NCBI RefSeq assembly: GCF_035467215.1
Contig: NZ_DATITZ010000016.1
Location: forward strand, 1 to 24,805
Source of the DNA: Thiocapsa sp035467215
GTDB lineage: Bacteria > Pseudomonadota > Gammaproteobacteria > Chromatiales > Chromatiaceae
DNA length: 24,805 nt
Direction: 5' to 3'
A program made the translations under genes and the position numbers. Under the pieces are notes generated by a model, which saw only the letters and a list, made by a program, of their open reading frames with translations, had not been told where the DNA came from and did no database searches. Below, one piece after another: positions 16,443 to 23,928 of this stretch (positions are counted from its first letter, which is position 1; each line of letters begins with the position of its first letter).

Positions 16443-17345
16443 TCATAGGGTTCCTTCGCTCTCGAACACCCGGTAGCGGAGCCACTTCGCGACGCCATCC
16501 AGGTCGGGGAAGAGCTGCCGATCGAACACGCCGTACTGGTCGAGCCGGCGCCGGATGTCGTCGTGTGCGTCTTGTCGGATGACGATTTCGAGCCAGTCCC
16601 GGTCCTCCAGCGACTCAAAAGGCTTCAGACAGGCAAGCAATACGCTGTCCTGGGCACGCATCCGTGGAGAGATGTGGGGCGGGTGATAGATCACGTTCTC
16701 GGTGATCTCGAAAGGGACCGGGACGCGAGGGCTGCCCTCGTCTTCGCTGGTCTCCTCCTCATCCGCCGTGGCAGGGGATAGCGTCGTCGCGGCGTCACCG
16801 TCCTCATGATCGAGTCCAGGGACGCCGAACTCCTCGTAGCCGGAGACCGTCGAGGCCGTTTCCGTCGCCAAGTCCTTCACCGGCCTGACTGCCGGTTGGC
16901 GCTTGCAATGGAAGTCGCTGAACCGGTATGGATCACTGATCAAGACGTAGACGGCGCTGTCTATTGGCGCACCGTTATCGTCCTTCTTGGTTTCGCGAAC
17001 TGCGAAGTAGAGCGCGACCAGTGGGTTGGTCGTCCAATCCATGAACCGGGTCGGAAGCCCGTGGTGTTGCGCGATGGCGAGCGCCTCCCAGTCGGTGCGG
17101 GGCAAGTGCTGGACGTGGGTGACCAAGTGATTGCTGAAGACATCAAGCACCTCGCGTTCGAGCTCATCGCGCTCGCGGAAGGACTTGGAGCGCAGGTGTT
17201 CGTAGCGCCCGATGGATGGCTTGAGCTCGTAGCCTGCCGCGACCGGCTTGGTCTGACCACGGAAGTACTTGCGCCCCTCCGGCAGCTCGTTGCGCACGGT
17301 CTGGAGGTACTCCTCGAAGCTCGCGATCTCGAACGGCGTGCTCAT
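16443..17345 (-). CDS. FRG-domain protein
   Basis: This 300-residue protein carries the FRG domain, named after a conserved Phe-Arg-Gly motif. KYFRGQTKP puts it at residues 28-30, and the second family motif LAIAQHHGLPTRFMDWTTNPLVALYFAV lies at about 89-116. A strongly acidic, probably disordered insert (about 178-205, rich in Asp, Glu and Ser) splits the domain before the closing HISPRMRAQDSVLL motif (about 224-236). The C-terminal 60 residues are a helical tail. FRG proteins occur often in defence and mobile loci, but I know of no established activity. Its ATG overlaps the hsdS stop (ATGA), so it is made with the specificity subunit. A 76-base gap separates it from the metallopeptidase gene. 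Confidence 0.85.
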   Translation of the reverse strand: MSTPFEIASFEEYLQTVRNELPEGRKYFRGQTKPVAAGYELKPSIGRYEHLRSKSFRERDELEREVLDVFSNHLVTHVQHLPRTDWEALAIAQHHGLPTRFMDWTTNPLVALYFAVRETKKDDNGAPIDSAVYVLISDPYRFSDFHCKRQPAVRPVKDLATETASTVSGYEEFGVPGLDHEDGDAATTLSPATADEEETSEDEGSPRVPVPFEITENVIYHPPHISPRMRAQDSVLLACLKPFESLEDRDWLEIVIRQDAHDDIRRRLDQYGVFDRQLFPDLDGVAKWLRYRVFESEGTL

Positions 17346-18691
17346 GCCAAGGCCCCCCGCACGTCGACCTTGCCGGTTACCGCGGCGGTGATCAGTGCGG
17401 TGCGGTATTCCTTTAGGCGCTCGATGGCGGTTTCGACCTTGGCGACCATGCCATCAATTCTCATAGTCTCGCGGTCAAGGAACGCTGCGATGGCGCGCTG
17501 CTCTTCGACCGGCGGCCAGCAAGCCCAGAATGTGCGGATCTGGCCGACATTGATACGCCGGAATGTGGCACCGACTACGAAGGACTCTACCTGCTGCTTA
17601 AGTGGCTCTGACCGAAGTAGGAGCAGCAGGTACTTTGGATCCTGTGCCTCCGAGCGGAGAAGGCAAACATCCTGGCCCATCGCAAACCGCTCCGCTGTCG
17701 CGACAATGGACGCGTCGCCGACCGTCGCGTTTCTGCTGTAGATGATGTCTCCAATACGGGGGCGTCTACCACCTTCAATTAACCCAAGATACTCTTCCTC
17801 CGTTGTCTGCTTCGCATTGGACAGGTCGACTTCGAATCCATGGACCTCACGGATGCTTGCGAGAGGAATCCCATCGTCAACGAACGAGACCGTGCGGTGC
17901 ATGCAGTCGAGGATCACGCACCTGCGGCGCAACTGTGCCACGTCCCAATGCTCCGGCACGTCGCCGAGCCAGTCGATGCCGGAGGGCTTGAGCTCGGGGT
18001 GCGGGTCGAGGCCGGCGGCGCGGGCGGCGTCGGGCGGGAGGCCGCGGGTGACAGTGCGCGAGATGAGCGCGGAACGCTTCTCCTTCAGCCGCTCGATCAG
18101 GGTCCGCTTCTTCGCCACCAGCGTGTCGATCTTCGCCGTCTCGCGGTCGAGGAAGTCGGCGATAGCGCGTTGCTCATTCAAAGGTGGGAATAGAACTTCG
18201 TGCAAACCGAGTAGTCCGGCCGACAACTCCATGAACGTTGTGCCCTTCCCGGCTGCCTGAAGGACTGGCCGGGAGGCGGTAAGCGAGTAGTAGAAATAGT
18301 CTGAGGACACACGCCGATCAACGGACACCAACGCTCGACAGCCTTGGTTAGTACATGACTCACGCTCGGTGATGGCAACGTGCCCGATAGGCGCGCGAGT
18401 GGAGAGCACGATCGAATCGGCCGGAACAAGCTGGGCGCCGCAATTCGAGAGTCCTTCTTCTGAGAGCGTTCGCTGGCTACCGCCGATCCGCTTAGATCCG
18501 TTTCGCCCCAAGTCCTCCGGCGTTATCCAATTGATCCTCCCCTCCCAGTATCTGTCCTCGCTGCTCGATGGTGTTCCTCCGTTCACGACACGATGCCGTC
18601 GCTTGAGAGGAAGCGCCTCCCAGTGTTCAGGCACATCCCCAAGCCACTCGACCGCGCTCGGCTTGTACTGCGGATAGGGCGGCCACTTCAT
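17342..18691 (-). CDS. hsdS: Type I restriction-modification specificity subunit S
   Basis: HsdS gives the methylase and nuclease their bipartite DNA target. The 449-residue protein has the usual pseudo-twofold layout. Each half starts with a PSxxxWLGDVPEHW motif (about residues 11-24 and 232-246), continues into a target recognition domain, and ends with an EQRAIAxFLDRETxxID helix and spacer. The two recognition domains differ, so the site should be two different half-sequences separated by a spacer. The reading frame is intact, with no simple-sequence tract that would phase-vary it. The recognition domains look less GC-rich than the flanking genes, which fits exchange by transfer. It starts on the stop of a 32-codon ORF and its stop overlaps the FRG start. 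Confidence 0.96.
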   Translation of the reverse strand: MKWPPYPQYKPSAVEWLGDVPEHWEALPLKRRHRVVNGGTPSSSEDRYWEGRINWITPEDLGRNGSKRIGGSQRTLSEEGLSNCGAQLVPADSIVLSTRAPIGHVAITERESCTNQGCRALVSVDRRVSSDYFYYSLTASRPVLQAAGKGTTFMELSAGLLGLHEVLFPPLNEQRAIADFLDRETAKIDTLVAKKRTLIERLKEKRSALISRTVTRGLPPDAARAAGLDPHPELKPSGIDWLGDVPEHWDVAQLRRRCVILDCMHRTVSFVDDGIPLASIREVHGFEVDLSNAKQTTEEEYLGLIEGGRRPRIGDIIYSRNATVGDASIVATAERFAMGQDVCLLRSEAQDPKYLLLLLRSEPLKQQVESFVVGATFRRINVGQIRTFWACWPPVEEQRAIAAFLDRETMRIDGMVAKVETAIERLKEYRTALITAAVTGKVDVRGALA

Positions 18692-18786
18692 GACGCCAGC
18701 CCTCGCGCCAACCGGTCCTGGTTGGCGACGCGGTCTACGACTCGGCGCTTCACCATAACGTTGGGCGGACAGCTCGGCGTGGTCAT
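18688..18786 (-). CDS. 32-residue ORF coupled between hsdM and hsdS
   Basis: A 32-codon frame fills the gap between hsdM and hsdS. It begins MTTPSCPPNVMVKRRVVDRV and ends in a basic amphipathic stretch (NQDRLARGLAS). Its ATG overlaps the hsdM stop (ATGA) and its TGA overlaps the hsdS ATG (ATGA), the same coupling used by the neighbouring genes. That both ends fit argues that ribosomes pass through it. I recognise no family. It could be a small regulator, a folded-away remnant of a larger gene, or a coupling peptide that sets the HsdM to HsdS ratio. Confidence 0.5.
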   Translation of the reverse strand: MTTPSCPPNVMVKRRVVDRVANQDRLARGLAS

Positions 18787-20924
18787 TGAGCCGCCTCGCT
18801 GCTGCCAGTCACGTCCGCCAGGAGCCCCACAATCTCCTGCTCCAGAGTCTTGATGTCGGCCTCGATGACCTCCAACGGACGGGGCGGCTCGTACCGGTAG
18901 AAGTGCCGGTTGAGTGGGATATCGTATCCGACTTTGGTCTTGTCCTCGTCGATCCAGGCGTCGGGGACGTGCGGGCGAACCTCGCGCGCGAAGTACTCGG
19001 CGATGCCTTCCTTCAGGGGCACGCTTTCGGTGTCTCGTAGCTCCGGGTCGGGCTCGGGGTGGCCGTTGCGGTCGCGGCAAGTCTCCGCCGTCTCGTCGCG
19101 CTCACCGAGGGCGGCAAGGACGGCCTTGAGCTCGGGGGCAGTCAGCCGAACACCGGCGGCGCGATCGACCTCGCGCAGGGCGGTCAGGAAGTCCCTGCGG
19201 TCTTTATAGAGCGTCTCGCCGTGCGCCTCGGCGAACCGGGCGAGGAGCTTACGGATTTGGTTCTGCCGAAGCTTTCCGGTCTCGATGTCGTCGAGCCTCG
19301 CCTTCTCGTCCTTTTTGGTGCTGGTGACGAGCTTGACGAAGCCGCTCTGGGACTCCAGACGCGCGATCCGCTCTGCAGTCGCCTGGAAGCCTAGGCGCAA
19401 CGGCCGTTCGACGGTGATCTTGTGGAAGCCGAAGTCTTGGTTGTCGAGGACCTTGCTGACCACGCGCACCCGGTCGACGGGTTGCTTTGTGATCGGGTCT
19501 TCTTCGGTGAAGGTGCGGGTTTCGGCATGGGTGAAGTTCCCGAACAGGCGGGTGATATCGCCGATTTGGTCCGGCTCGCTGGCGCGATCGGCGGGATCGC
19601 CGATCTTATTGCGTTTGTTGCCGAGGCTTTTCGGCATCTTCACGAAGAAGCGCCGAGCGTCGATGAGTTGAACCTTGCCCTTGCGCCGCGGCTCCTTGCG
19701 GTTGGTGAGGATCCAGACGTAGGTGGAGATGCCGGTGTTGTAGAAGAGCTGATCGGGCAGGGCGACCACGGCTTCGAGCCAGTCGTTCTCGATGATCCAC
19801 TGGCGGATGTTGCTCTCGCCGCTGCCGGCGTCGCCGGTGAAGAGCGGCGAGCCGTTGAAGACGATGCCGATACGGCTGCCGCCGTCTGCCGGGGCGCGCA
19901 TCTTGGCGAGCATGTGCTGCAGGAACAGGAGCGAGCCGTCGTTGATGCGCGGCAGGCCGGCACCGAAGCGACCGCTGTAGCCGAATGTCGTGGCCTCATG
20001 CTCGATGTACTTCTGCTGCTGCTTCCACTCCACGCCGAATGGGGGATTCGCCAGCATGTAGTCGAACGTGCGCTTCTTGCCCTCGGCGTCGCGGTCGAAG
20101 CCGTCCCGGGTGAAGGAGTCTCCGAGGACGATGTTGTCGGCGTCCTCGCCCTTGATCAGCATGTCGGCCTTGCAGATGGCCCAGGATTCGTCGTTCCAGT
20201 CCTGTCCGAACAGGTGGGGATCGGCGTCGGCGTTGAGATCGCGGATGTAGCGCTCCGCGACCGAAAGCATGCCACCGGTGCCGCAGGCCGGATCGTAGAT
20301 GGTCTTGACAACGTGGCTCTTACGCAGGTCCTGCTCTGGGGAGAGCAGGAGATTGACCATCAGCTTGATGACCTCGCGCGGGGTGAAGTGCTCCCCGGCC
20401 TCTTCGTTTGCCTGTTCCGCTCCGATCCGGATCAATTCTTCGAAGATGTAGCCCATCTGGGTGTTGTCGACGCGCTCGGGGGAAAGGTCGACCGCTGCGA
20501 ACTTCTTGATGATCTCGTACAGCAGGTTCTTCTCGGCCATGCGGGCGATCTGTTGATCGAACGCGAACCGCTCCATGATCTCGCGGACGTTGCGCGAAAA
20601 GCCGTTGATGTAGGCGTTGAGGTTTGGCGCGAGCTGGTTGGGGTCGTCGAGGAGCTTGGGCAGATCCAGCCGCGACAGGTTGTAGAAGGGGCGGTCGGTA
20701 ATCTGCTCAAGCAGACTGCGGACGACCGTCTCGGGCTTGATCTTGATGCTTGGGTGCGCCGCAAGGACCTGCGCCTTGGTTGGCGCGAGGAGGCAGTCGA
20801 AACGCCGCAGCACCGTCAGGGGGAGGATGACCTTGCGGTACTCGTTGCGCTTGTAGGGGCCGCGAAGAAGGTTGCAGATGCTCCAGATGAAGCCGGCAAG
20901 CTGGGTGTGGTTCTCGGTGCTCAA
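18783..20924 (-). CDS. hsdM: Type I restriction-modification methyltransferase subunit M
   Basis: HsdM is the adenine-N6 methyltransferase of the type I complex. The 713-residue protein begins with the HsdM N-terminal helical domain (TQLAGFIWSICNLLRG...ILPLTVLRRFDCLL). It shows EHFTPREVIKLMV, the S-adenosylmethionine-binding motif DPACGTGGML (about residues 211-220) and the catalytic NPPFG (about 293-297), then FNGSPLFTG and GISTYVWILTNRK. The C-terminal segment DIPLNRHFYRYEPPRPLEVIEADIKTLEQEI is the helical tail that meets HsdS. It is longer than EcoKI HsdM but normal for this branch. TTG 20924 is chosen: it gives MSTENHTQL, the usual start, with AAGGA six bases upstream. A frame open to 21263 overlaps the next gene and lacks homology. 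This is the first gene of the island. Confidence 0.95.
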   Translation of the reverse strand: MSTENHTQLAGFIWSICNLLRGPYKRNEYRKVILPLTVLRRFDCLLAPTKAQVLAAHPSIKIKPETVVRSLLEQITDRPFYNLSRLDLPKLLDDPNQLAPNLNAYINGFSRNVREIMERFAFDQQIARMAEKNLLYEIIKKFAAVDLSPERVDNTQMGYIFEELIRIGAEQANEEAGEHFTPREVIKLMVNLLLSPEQDLRKSHVVKTIYDPACGTGGMLSVAERYIRDLNADADPHLFGQDWNDESWAICKADMLIKGEDADNIVLGDSFTRDGFDRDAEGKKRTFDYMLANPPFGVEWKQQQKYIEHEATTFGYSGRFGAGLPRINDGSLLFLQHMLAKMRAPADGGSRIGIVFNGSPLFTGDAGSGESNIRQWIIENDWLEAVVALPDQLFYNTGISTYVWILTNRKEPRRKGKVQLIDARRFFVKMPKSLGNKRNKIGDPADRASEPDQIGDITRLFGNFTHAETRTFTEEDPITKQPVDRVRVVSKVLDNQDFGFHKITVERPLRLGFQATAERIARLESQSGFVKLVTSTKKDEKARLDDIETGKLRQNQIRKLLARFAEAHGETLYKDRRDFLTALREVDRAAGVRLTAPELKAVLAALGERDETAETCRDRNGHPEPDPELRDTESVPLKEGIAEYFAREVRPHVPDAWIDEDKTKVGYDIPLNRHFYRYEPPRPLEVIEADIKTLEQEIVGLLADVTGSSEAAQ

Positions 20925-20930
20925 TGCGAT

Positions 20931-20935
20931 TCCTT
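20931..20935 (-). promoter_or_regulatory. Ribosome binding site of hsdM
   Basis: AAGGA on the minus strand lies six bases before the TTG at 20924. No ATG or GTG in the frame nearby has a comparable site, so it decides the TTG start of hsdM. Confidence 0.5.
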
Positions 20936-20996
20936 GAGGGTCCTTGACGATCTTCCGAAGCGTCGCGAGGCGATGATCAGCCTGTGGTCCGGGAGG

Positions 20997-21002
20997 ATTA
21001 TA
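20997..21002 (-). promoter_or_regulatory. Candidate -10 element of the restriction-modification operon
   Basis: A perfect TATAAT on the minus strand lies about 70 bases upstream of the hsdM start, in the gap after the persulfide dioxygenase gene. The -35 position at 16-18 bases has only a weak match. It is the only strong -10 hexamer that I noticed in front of the island. Confidence 0.5.
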
Positions 21003-21132
21003 GGGGTTTTGCGCGGACCGCTTCGGACTCCTTGGGAAGATGGGGCGGGTGGCGAGGGGGCATTTTTCAAACCAGGCTTGCCGTGGCGACATCAACGCGC
21101 GCCGCCACGACGGTTCCGGGTTCGCGGCGCTC

Positions 21133-21882
21133 TCAGCCCTGCCGGCTCTCCCCGATCTGGTCGCAATACTGGCTGAGGTTGTCCGGCACGCCGGGCGGAC
21201 AGACGCCGCATTCCCGGTTGCCGGGGACCGCATAGTCGATGAACTTCGGATAGGCGAGATCAAGCCCGTTCATCAGCTCGACGAAGGACTCGAGCGGGCG
21301 GTTGCCGCCGAGCCGCGGGTTGCGTGTCTTCTCCTGCGCGATGCTCGAGACCCAGCGTCCCTCGTAGTCGTGACCGGGGTAGACCAGCGTCTCGTCGGGC
21401 AGTGCGAAGAGCTTGCCGGCGACACTGTGATACAAGGCCGTCGGGTCACCGCTCTGGAAATCGGTGCGACCGCAGGCGTCGATCAGGAGGGCATCGCCGG
21501 TGAGAACCCGCTCGCCGATCCGGTAGGCATGATGGCCGTCGGTGTGACCGGGCGTGAAGAGCGGGTCGATACGCAGACTGCCCACCGCCAGCGGTGTCCC
21601 TTCTTCGATCGGCACATCGACGCAGGCCAGAGCATCGATTGCGGGATGGGCGATCCTGCTCCCTGCTTCGCGCTTGAGCGTGAGTGCGGAGGTGATGTGA
21701 TCGGCGTGGACGTGCGTATCAAGCGTGAAGATCAGCTTCAGTCCGAGCTTCGAGACCTCCGCCAGATCGCGCTGCCAGGTGGGCAGCACCGGGTCGACCA
21801 GGATCGCCTCGCCCGTCTCTTCGCAGCCGAGCAGATAGGTGTAGGTGCTGGAGACCGGTTCGAACAGTTGTTTGAACAGCAT
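21133..21882 (-). CDS. ETHE1-type persulfide dioxygenase (MBL fold)
   Basis: This 249-residue metallo-beta-lactamase-fold protein matches the ETHE1/SdoA group, which oxidises glutathione persulfide to sulfite with one mononuclear iron. The metal motif THVHADHITSALTLK is near residues 55-70. The second and third ligand regions are FTPGHTDGHHAYRIG and VLTGDALLIDACGRTDFQSGD, and LVYPGHDYEGR gives the last His. The segment QEKTRNPRLGG and the C-terminal FIDYAVPGNRECGVCP are typical of persulfide dioxygenases rather than glyoxalase II. GGAGGA sits five bases before ATG 21882. It is divergent from the CobE-like gene. Use in sulfide or thiosulfate metabolism fits a sulfur oxidiser. A TauE-type exporter, possibly for sulfite, lies 1.2 kb away. 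Confidence 0.9.
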   Translation of the reverse strand: MLFKQLFEPVSSTYTYLLGCEETGEAILVDPVLPTWQRDLAEVSKLGLKLIFTLDTHVHADHITSALTLKREAGSRIAHPAIDALACVDVPIEEGTPLAVGSLRIDPLFTPGHTDGHHAYRIGERVLTGDALLIDACGRTDFQSGDPTALYHSVAGKLFALPDETLVYPGHDYEGRWVSSIAQEKTRNPRLGGNRPLESFVELMNGLDLAYPKFIDYAVPGNRECGVCPPGVPDNLSQYCDQIGESRQG

Positions 21883-21963
21883 CGTGTCCTCCGTTGAGAA
21901 TGGCCTGTGCGAGGGGCGTATGGTAATACCCCGGACGCGTGGGTGTGATCGATCGGGGTGTGC

Positions 21964-22353
21964 ATGCTAGTCGCGATAGGTATCGGTTGTGACCGCGGGG
22001 CGGCGTTCGGGACACTGGAAGCCGCGTTGGCGGCAGCATTGGCTCGCGTCGGCCCCGTGGAGGTGCGCTGGCTGGCGACCATCGACCGCAAAGGCGACGA
22101 GCCTGCGATCCTGGCCTTGGCTGCGGCTCGGCGATGGCCGCTGGTGATCTATCCGGCCACGGCGCTCGCGTGCATCGAGGTGCCCAACCCGTCGGCGCAG
22201 GTGCTTCGCCATCTCGGCGTTCCGGCGGTTGCAGAGGCGGCCGCGCTTTTGGCCGCCGGTGCCGACATCGGCGATCTGCTGCTCGAAAAGTACAAATGCC
22301 GCGGCGAGGACGGTAAGCATGTCACCTTGTCGGTCGCTGCATGGCGACGGTGA
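21964..22353 (+). CDS. cobE: CobE / CbiG C-terminal domain cobalamin biosynthesis protein
   Basis: This 129-residue protein corresponds to the stand-alone CobE form of the CbiG C-terminal domain, found in aerobic-type vitamin B12 pathways. It shows the family landmarks VAIGIGCDRGAAFGTLEAAL, LATIDRKGDEPAILALA, PLVIYPATALACIEVPNPSAQV and VAEAAALLAAGA, ending LLEKYKC.....KHVTLSVAAW. CbiG opens the lactone ring in the anaerobic route; the exact role of CobE is less well defined. ATG 21964 starts two codons inside a GTG-initiated frame (21958); a short G-rich stretch upstream could serve either. No other cob gene is in the window. Confidence 0.82.
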   Translation: MLVAIGIGCDRGAAFGTLEAALAAALARVGPVEVRWLATIDRKGDEPAILALAAARRWPLVIYPATALACIEVPNPSAQVLRHLGVPAVAEAAALLAAGADIGDLLLEKYKCRGEDGKHVTLSVAAWRR

Positions 22354-22460
22354 GGCGCCGGTCGATCGCTGCCGGTGCTTGCGCCGAACGCCGAACCCGC
22401 GCCCGGCAGTCGAACGAAGGTTGTTGGGTCTCGATCTACGCTTCCCGTTAGAATGCCGCC

Positions 22461-23072
22461 ATGCGAAACGATCTCAAGCTTCCCCGGCTCTACAAGACGC
22501 TCCTCATGCTGGCGCTCGTCTTCGGTCCCTTTTACTGGCTGGCCTTCACCGAGGACGGGCAGCGGCGCACCGATCTAGCCCTGATGTTCCTCCTCGGCAA
22601 GCCCGAGCTGAATGCGGCCTTGGATTCCTTCACCAGTGCTTTGACCGAGGGGCAGATCCGCGAGACCTTCCCGAAGCTCGCGTTTCAGTGTGCCGACGGG
22701 GCGAATCCCTTTGGCGACCGTCTCTGCGCCGCGGAGATCGGTGCCTTCAACGGGCTGCCGGCCTCCTCGGTGACCCTGTTTCTGCTCGGCGACGGGTTGC
22801 GTGCGGTCAAGGTGTCGTATCGCCGGATCTACCATCCGCTGGTGCGCGATTGGGTGGAGGGGCGTGTCGGCGGGGCCGATGATGCGCGGGCATCGGCGGA
22901 GAGCGACGAGACCGGCGACGGTGTCGCGACCTGGACGGTGCCCGACGGTTTGCTGATCATGCGCGACGGCGAGCTGGCGCGCGAGGACGATCCGGCCTTG
23001 TTCTGGCTCTCGGGCGCCGCGCTCGCTCGACAGGCCGCCGCTCGCGCACCGGATCAGGCCCCGTTGAACTGA
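22461..23072 (+). CDS. Hypothetical membrane-anchored protein
   Basis: I do not recognise this 203-residue protein. It has one N-terminal hydrophobic helix (about residues 10-30, LYKTLLMLALVFGPFYWLAF) preceded by basic residues, suggesting an inner-membrane anchor with the rest in the periplasm. The soluble part has two cysteines twelve positions apart (FQCADGANPFGDRLC), which could form a disulfide, and a Gly/Asp-rich region near 140-155 that may be flexible. The segment SVTLFLLGDGLRAVKVSYRRIYHPLVRDWVEG looks like a folded beta domain. The last 19 bases overlap the end of the convergent TauE-type gene. A TAGAAT just upstream is placed so that transcription could begin at the ATG. Confidence 0.75.
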   Translation: MRNDLKLPRLYKTLLMLALVFGPFYWLAFTEDGQRRTDLALMFLLGKPELNAALDSFTSALTEGQIRETFPKLAFQCADGANPFGDRLCAAEIGAFNGLPASSVTLFLLGDGLRAVKVSYRRIYHPLVRDWVEGRVGGADDARASAESDETGDGVATWTVPDGLLIMRDGELAREDDPALFWLSGAALARQAAARAPDQAPLN

Positions 23073-23815
23073 TCCAGTAAGAGTTTGATCGAGATCAGGA
23101 CCGAGGACACGACCAGGATGGGTCGCACGAGCACGGCCCCGTGCTTGAGCACCAGATGCGAGCCCAACCAAGCACCGATGAGCTGGCCGAGGGCCATCGA
23201 AGCGGCGACGATCCAGACGACGTGTCCGCCGATCATGAAGAAGAGCAGCGCCGCCAGATTGCTCGTGAAGTTGAGTAGCTTGGTGTGGGCGGTGGCGCGG
23301 CGCATGTTGTAGCCGAGCAGCGCCACATAGCCCATCGCGAAAAAGGTCCCGGTGCCCGGGCCGAAGAATCCGTCGTAGAAGCCGACGCCGACGCCGACCG
23401 TCACGGCGAAGGTCGGCGTCGACAGCCGCTGGTGGGAGTCCAGATCCGAGACCCGCGGCGAGAAGAGAAAATAGAGCGCGAATCCGACCAACAGGATCGG
23501 GATCAGGCGCTGCAGCGCGGCGCTGTCGATCTGCTGGACCAGGATCGCGCCGAGTGCGGCACCGACGAAGGTACAGGCGACCGTGAAGGCCGCGCTGCGC
23601 GGCTCGATCATGCCCTTGCGCATGAAGTGGATCGTCGCGCTGCCGCTGCCGAAGACCGCCTGCGCCTTGTTGGTCGCCAGGCTCTCGACCGGGCTCAGGC
23701 CGGCCCAGAGCAGGGCCGGGATGGTGATGAGTCCGCCGCCGCCGGCGATGGCATCGACAAAGCCCGCCACGAGGGCGAGGCCGAACAGGATCAAGGCGAT
23801 CTCGGGGGAATCCAC
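23054..23815 (-). CDS. TauE/SafE family transporter (TSUP)
   Basis: This is a 253-residue polytopic membrane protein of the TSUP family, whose members are linked to export of sulfite, sulfoacetate and related anions. It has the two-repeat pattern: GFVDAIAGGGGLITIPALLWAGLSPVESLATNKAQAVFGS near the N-terminus, and a second repeat with GFYDGFFGPGTGTFFAMGYVALLGYNMRRATAHTKLLNFTSN. The GGGG and GPGTG loops and the Asn in TNKAQ/LLNFTSN are family hallmarks. The start is a GTG at about 23815, just downstream of a REPIN-like element, which therefore sits in its 5' region. The substrate is inferred; the nearby persulfide dioxygenase, which makes sulfite, fits sulfite export. Confidence 0.9.
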   Translation of the reverse strand: MDSPEIALILFGLALVAGFVDAIAGGGGLITIPALLWAGLSPVESLATNKAQAVFGSGSATIHFMRKGMIEPRSAAFTVACTFVGAALGAILVQQIDSAALQRLIPILLVGFALYFLFSPRVSDLDSHQRLSTPTFAVTVGVGVGFYDGFFGPGTGTFFAMGYVALLGYNMRRATAHTKLLNFTSNLAALLFFMIGGHVVWIVAASMALGQLIGAWLGSHLVLKHGAVLVRPILVVSSVLISIKLLLDQFNGA

Positions 23816-23822
23816 TCGGGTC

Positions 23823-23906
23823 TAAACCGCGTCCAGAGCGAGATGCGCACTGTCGAGTGAGTTCGGCCTTTGGTGCATCAACGAGCCCTCAGCGAGACGC
23901 GGTTTA
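23823..23906. repeat. REPIN-like inverted-repeat element, copy 4
   Basis: This 84-bp segment begins TAAACCGCGTCC and ends GACGCGGTTTA, with an inner imperfect arm pair (GATGCGCAC...GTGCATC). It lies immediately upstream of the TauE-type start, so it will be near that gene's ribosome binding site or promoter. Confidence 0.7.
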
Positions 23907-23928
23907 AATTTAAAATCCTTGAACACTT

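Noticed and set aside
19422..21176. A 584-codon open frame on the + strand opposite hsdM.
   Set aside because: It is antisense to a clearly conserved hsdM, its protein is low in recognisable motifs, and such frames arise from GC-biased codon use on the other strand.
20925..21263. In-frame N-terminal extension of hsdM overlapping the persulfide dioxygenase gene.
   Set aside because: The extension is Arg/Ser-rich without homology, overlaps a real gene, and the TTG at 20924 has a well-spaced AAGGA.
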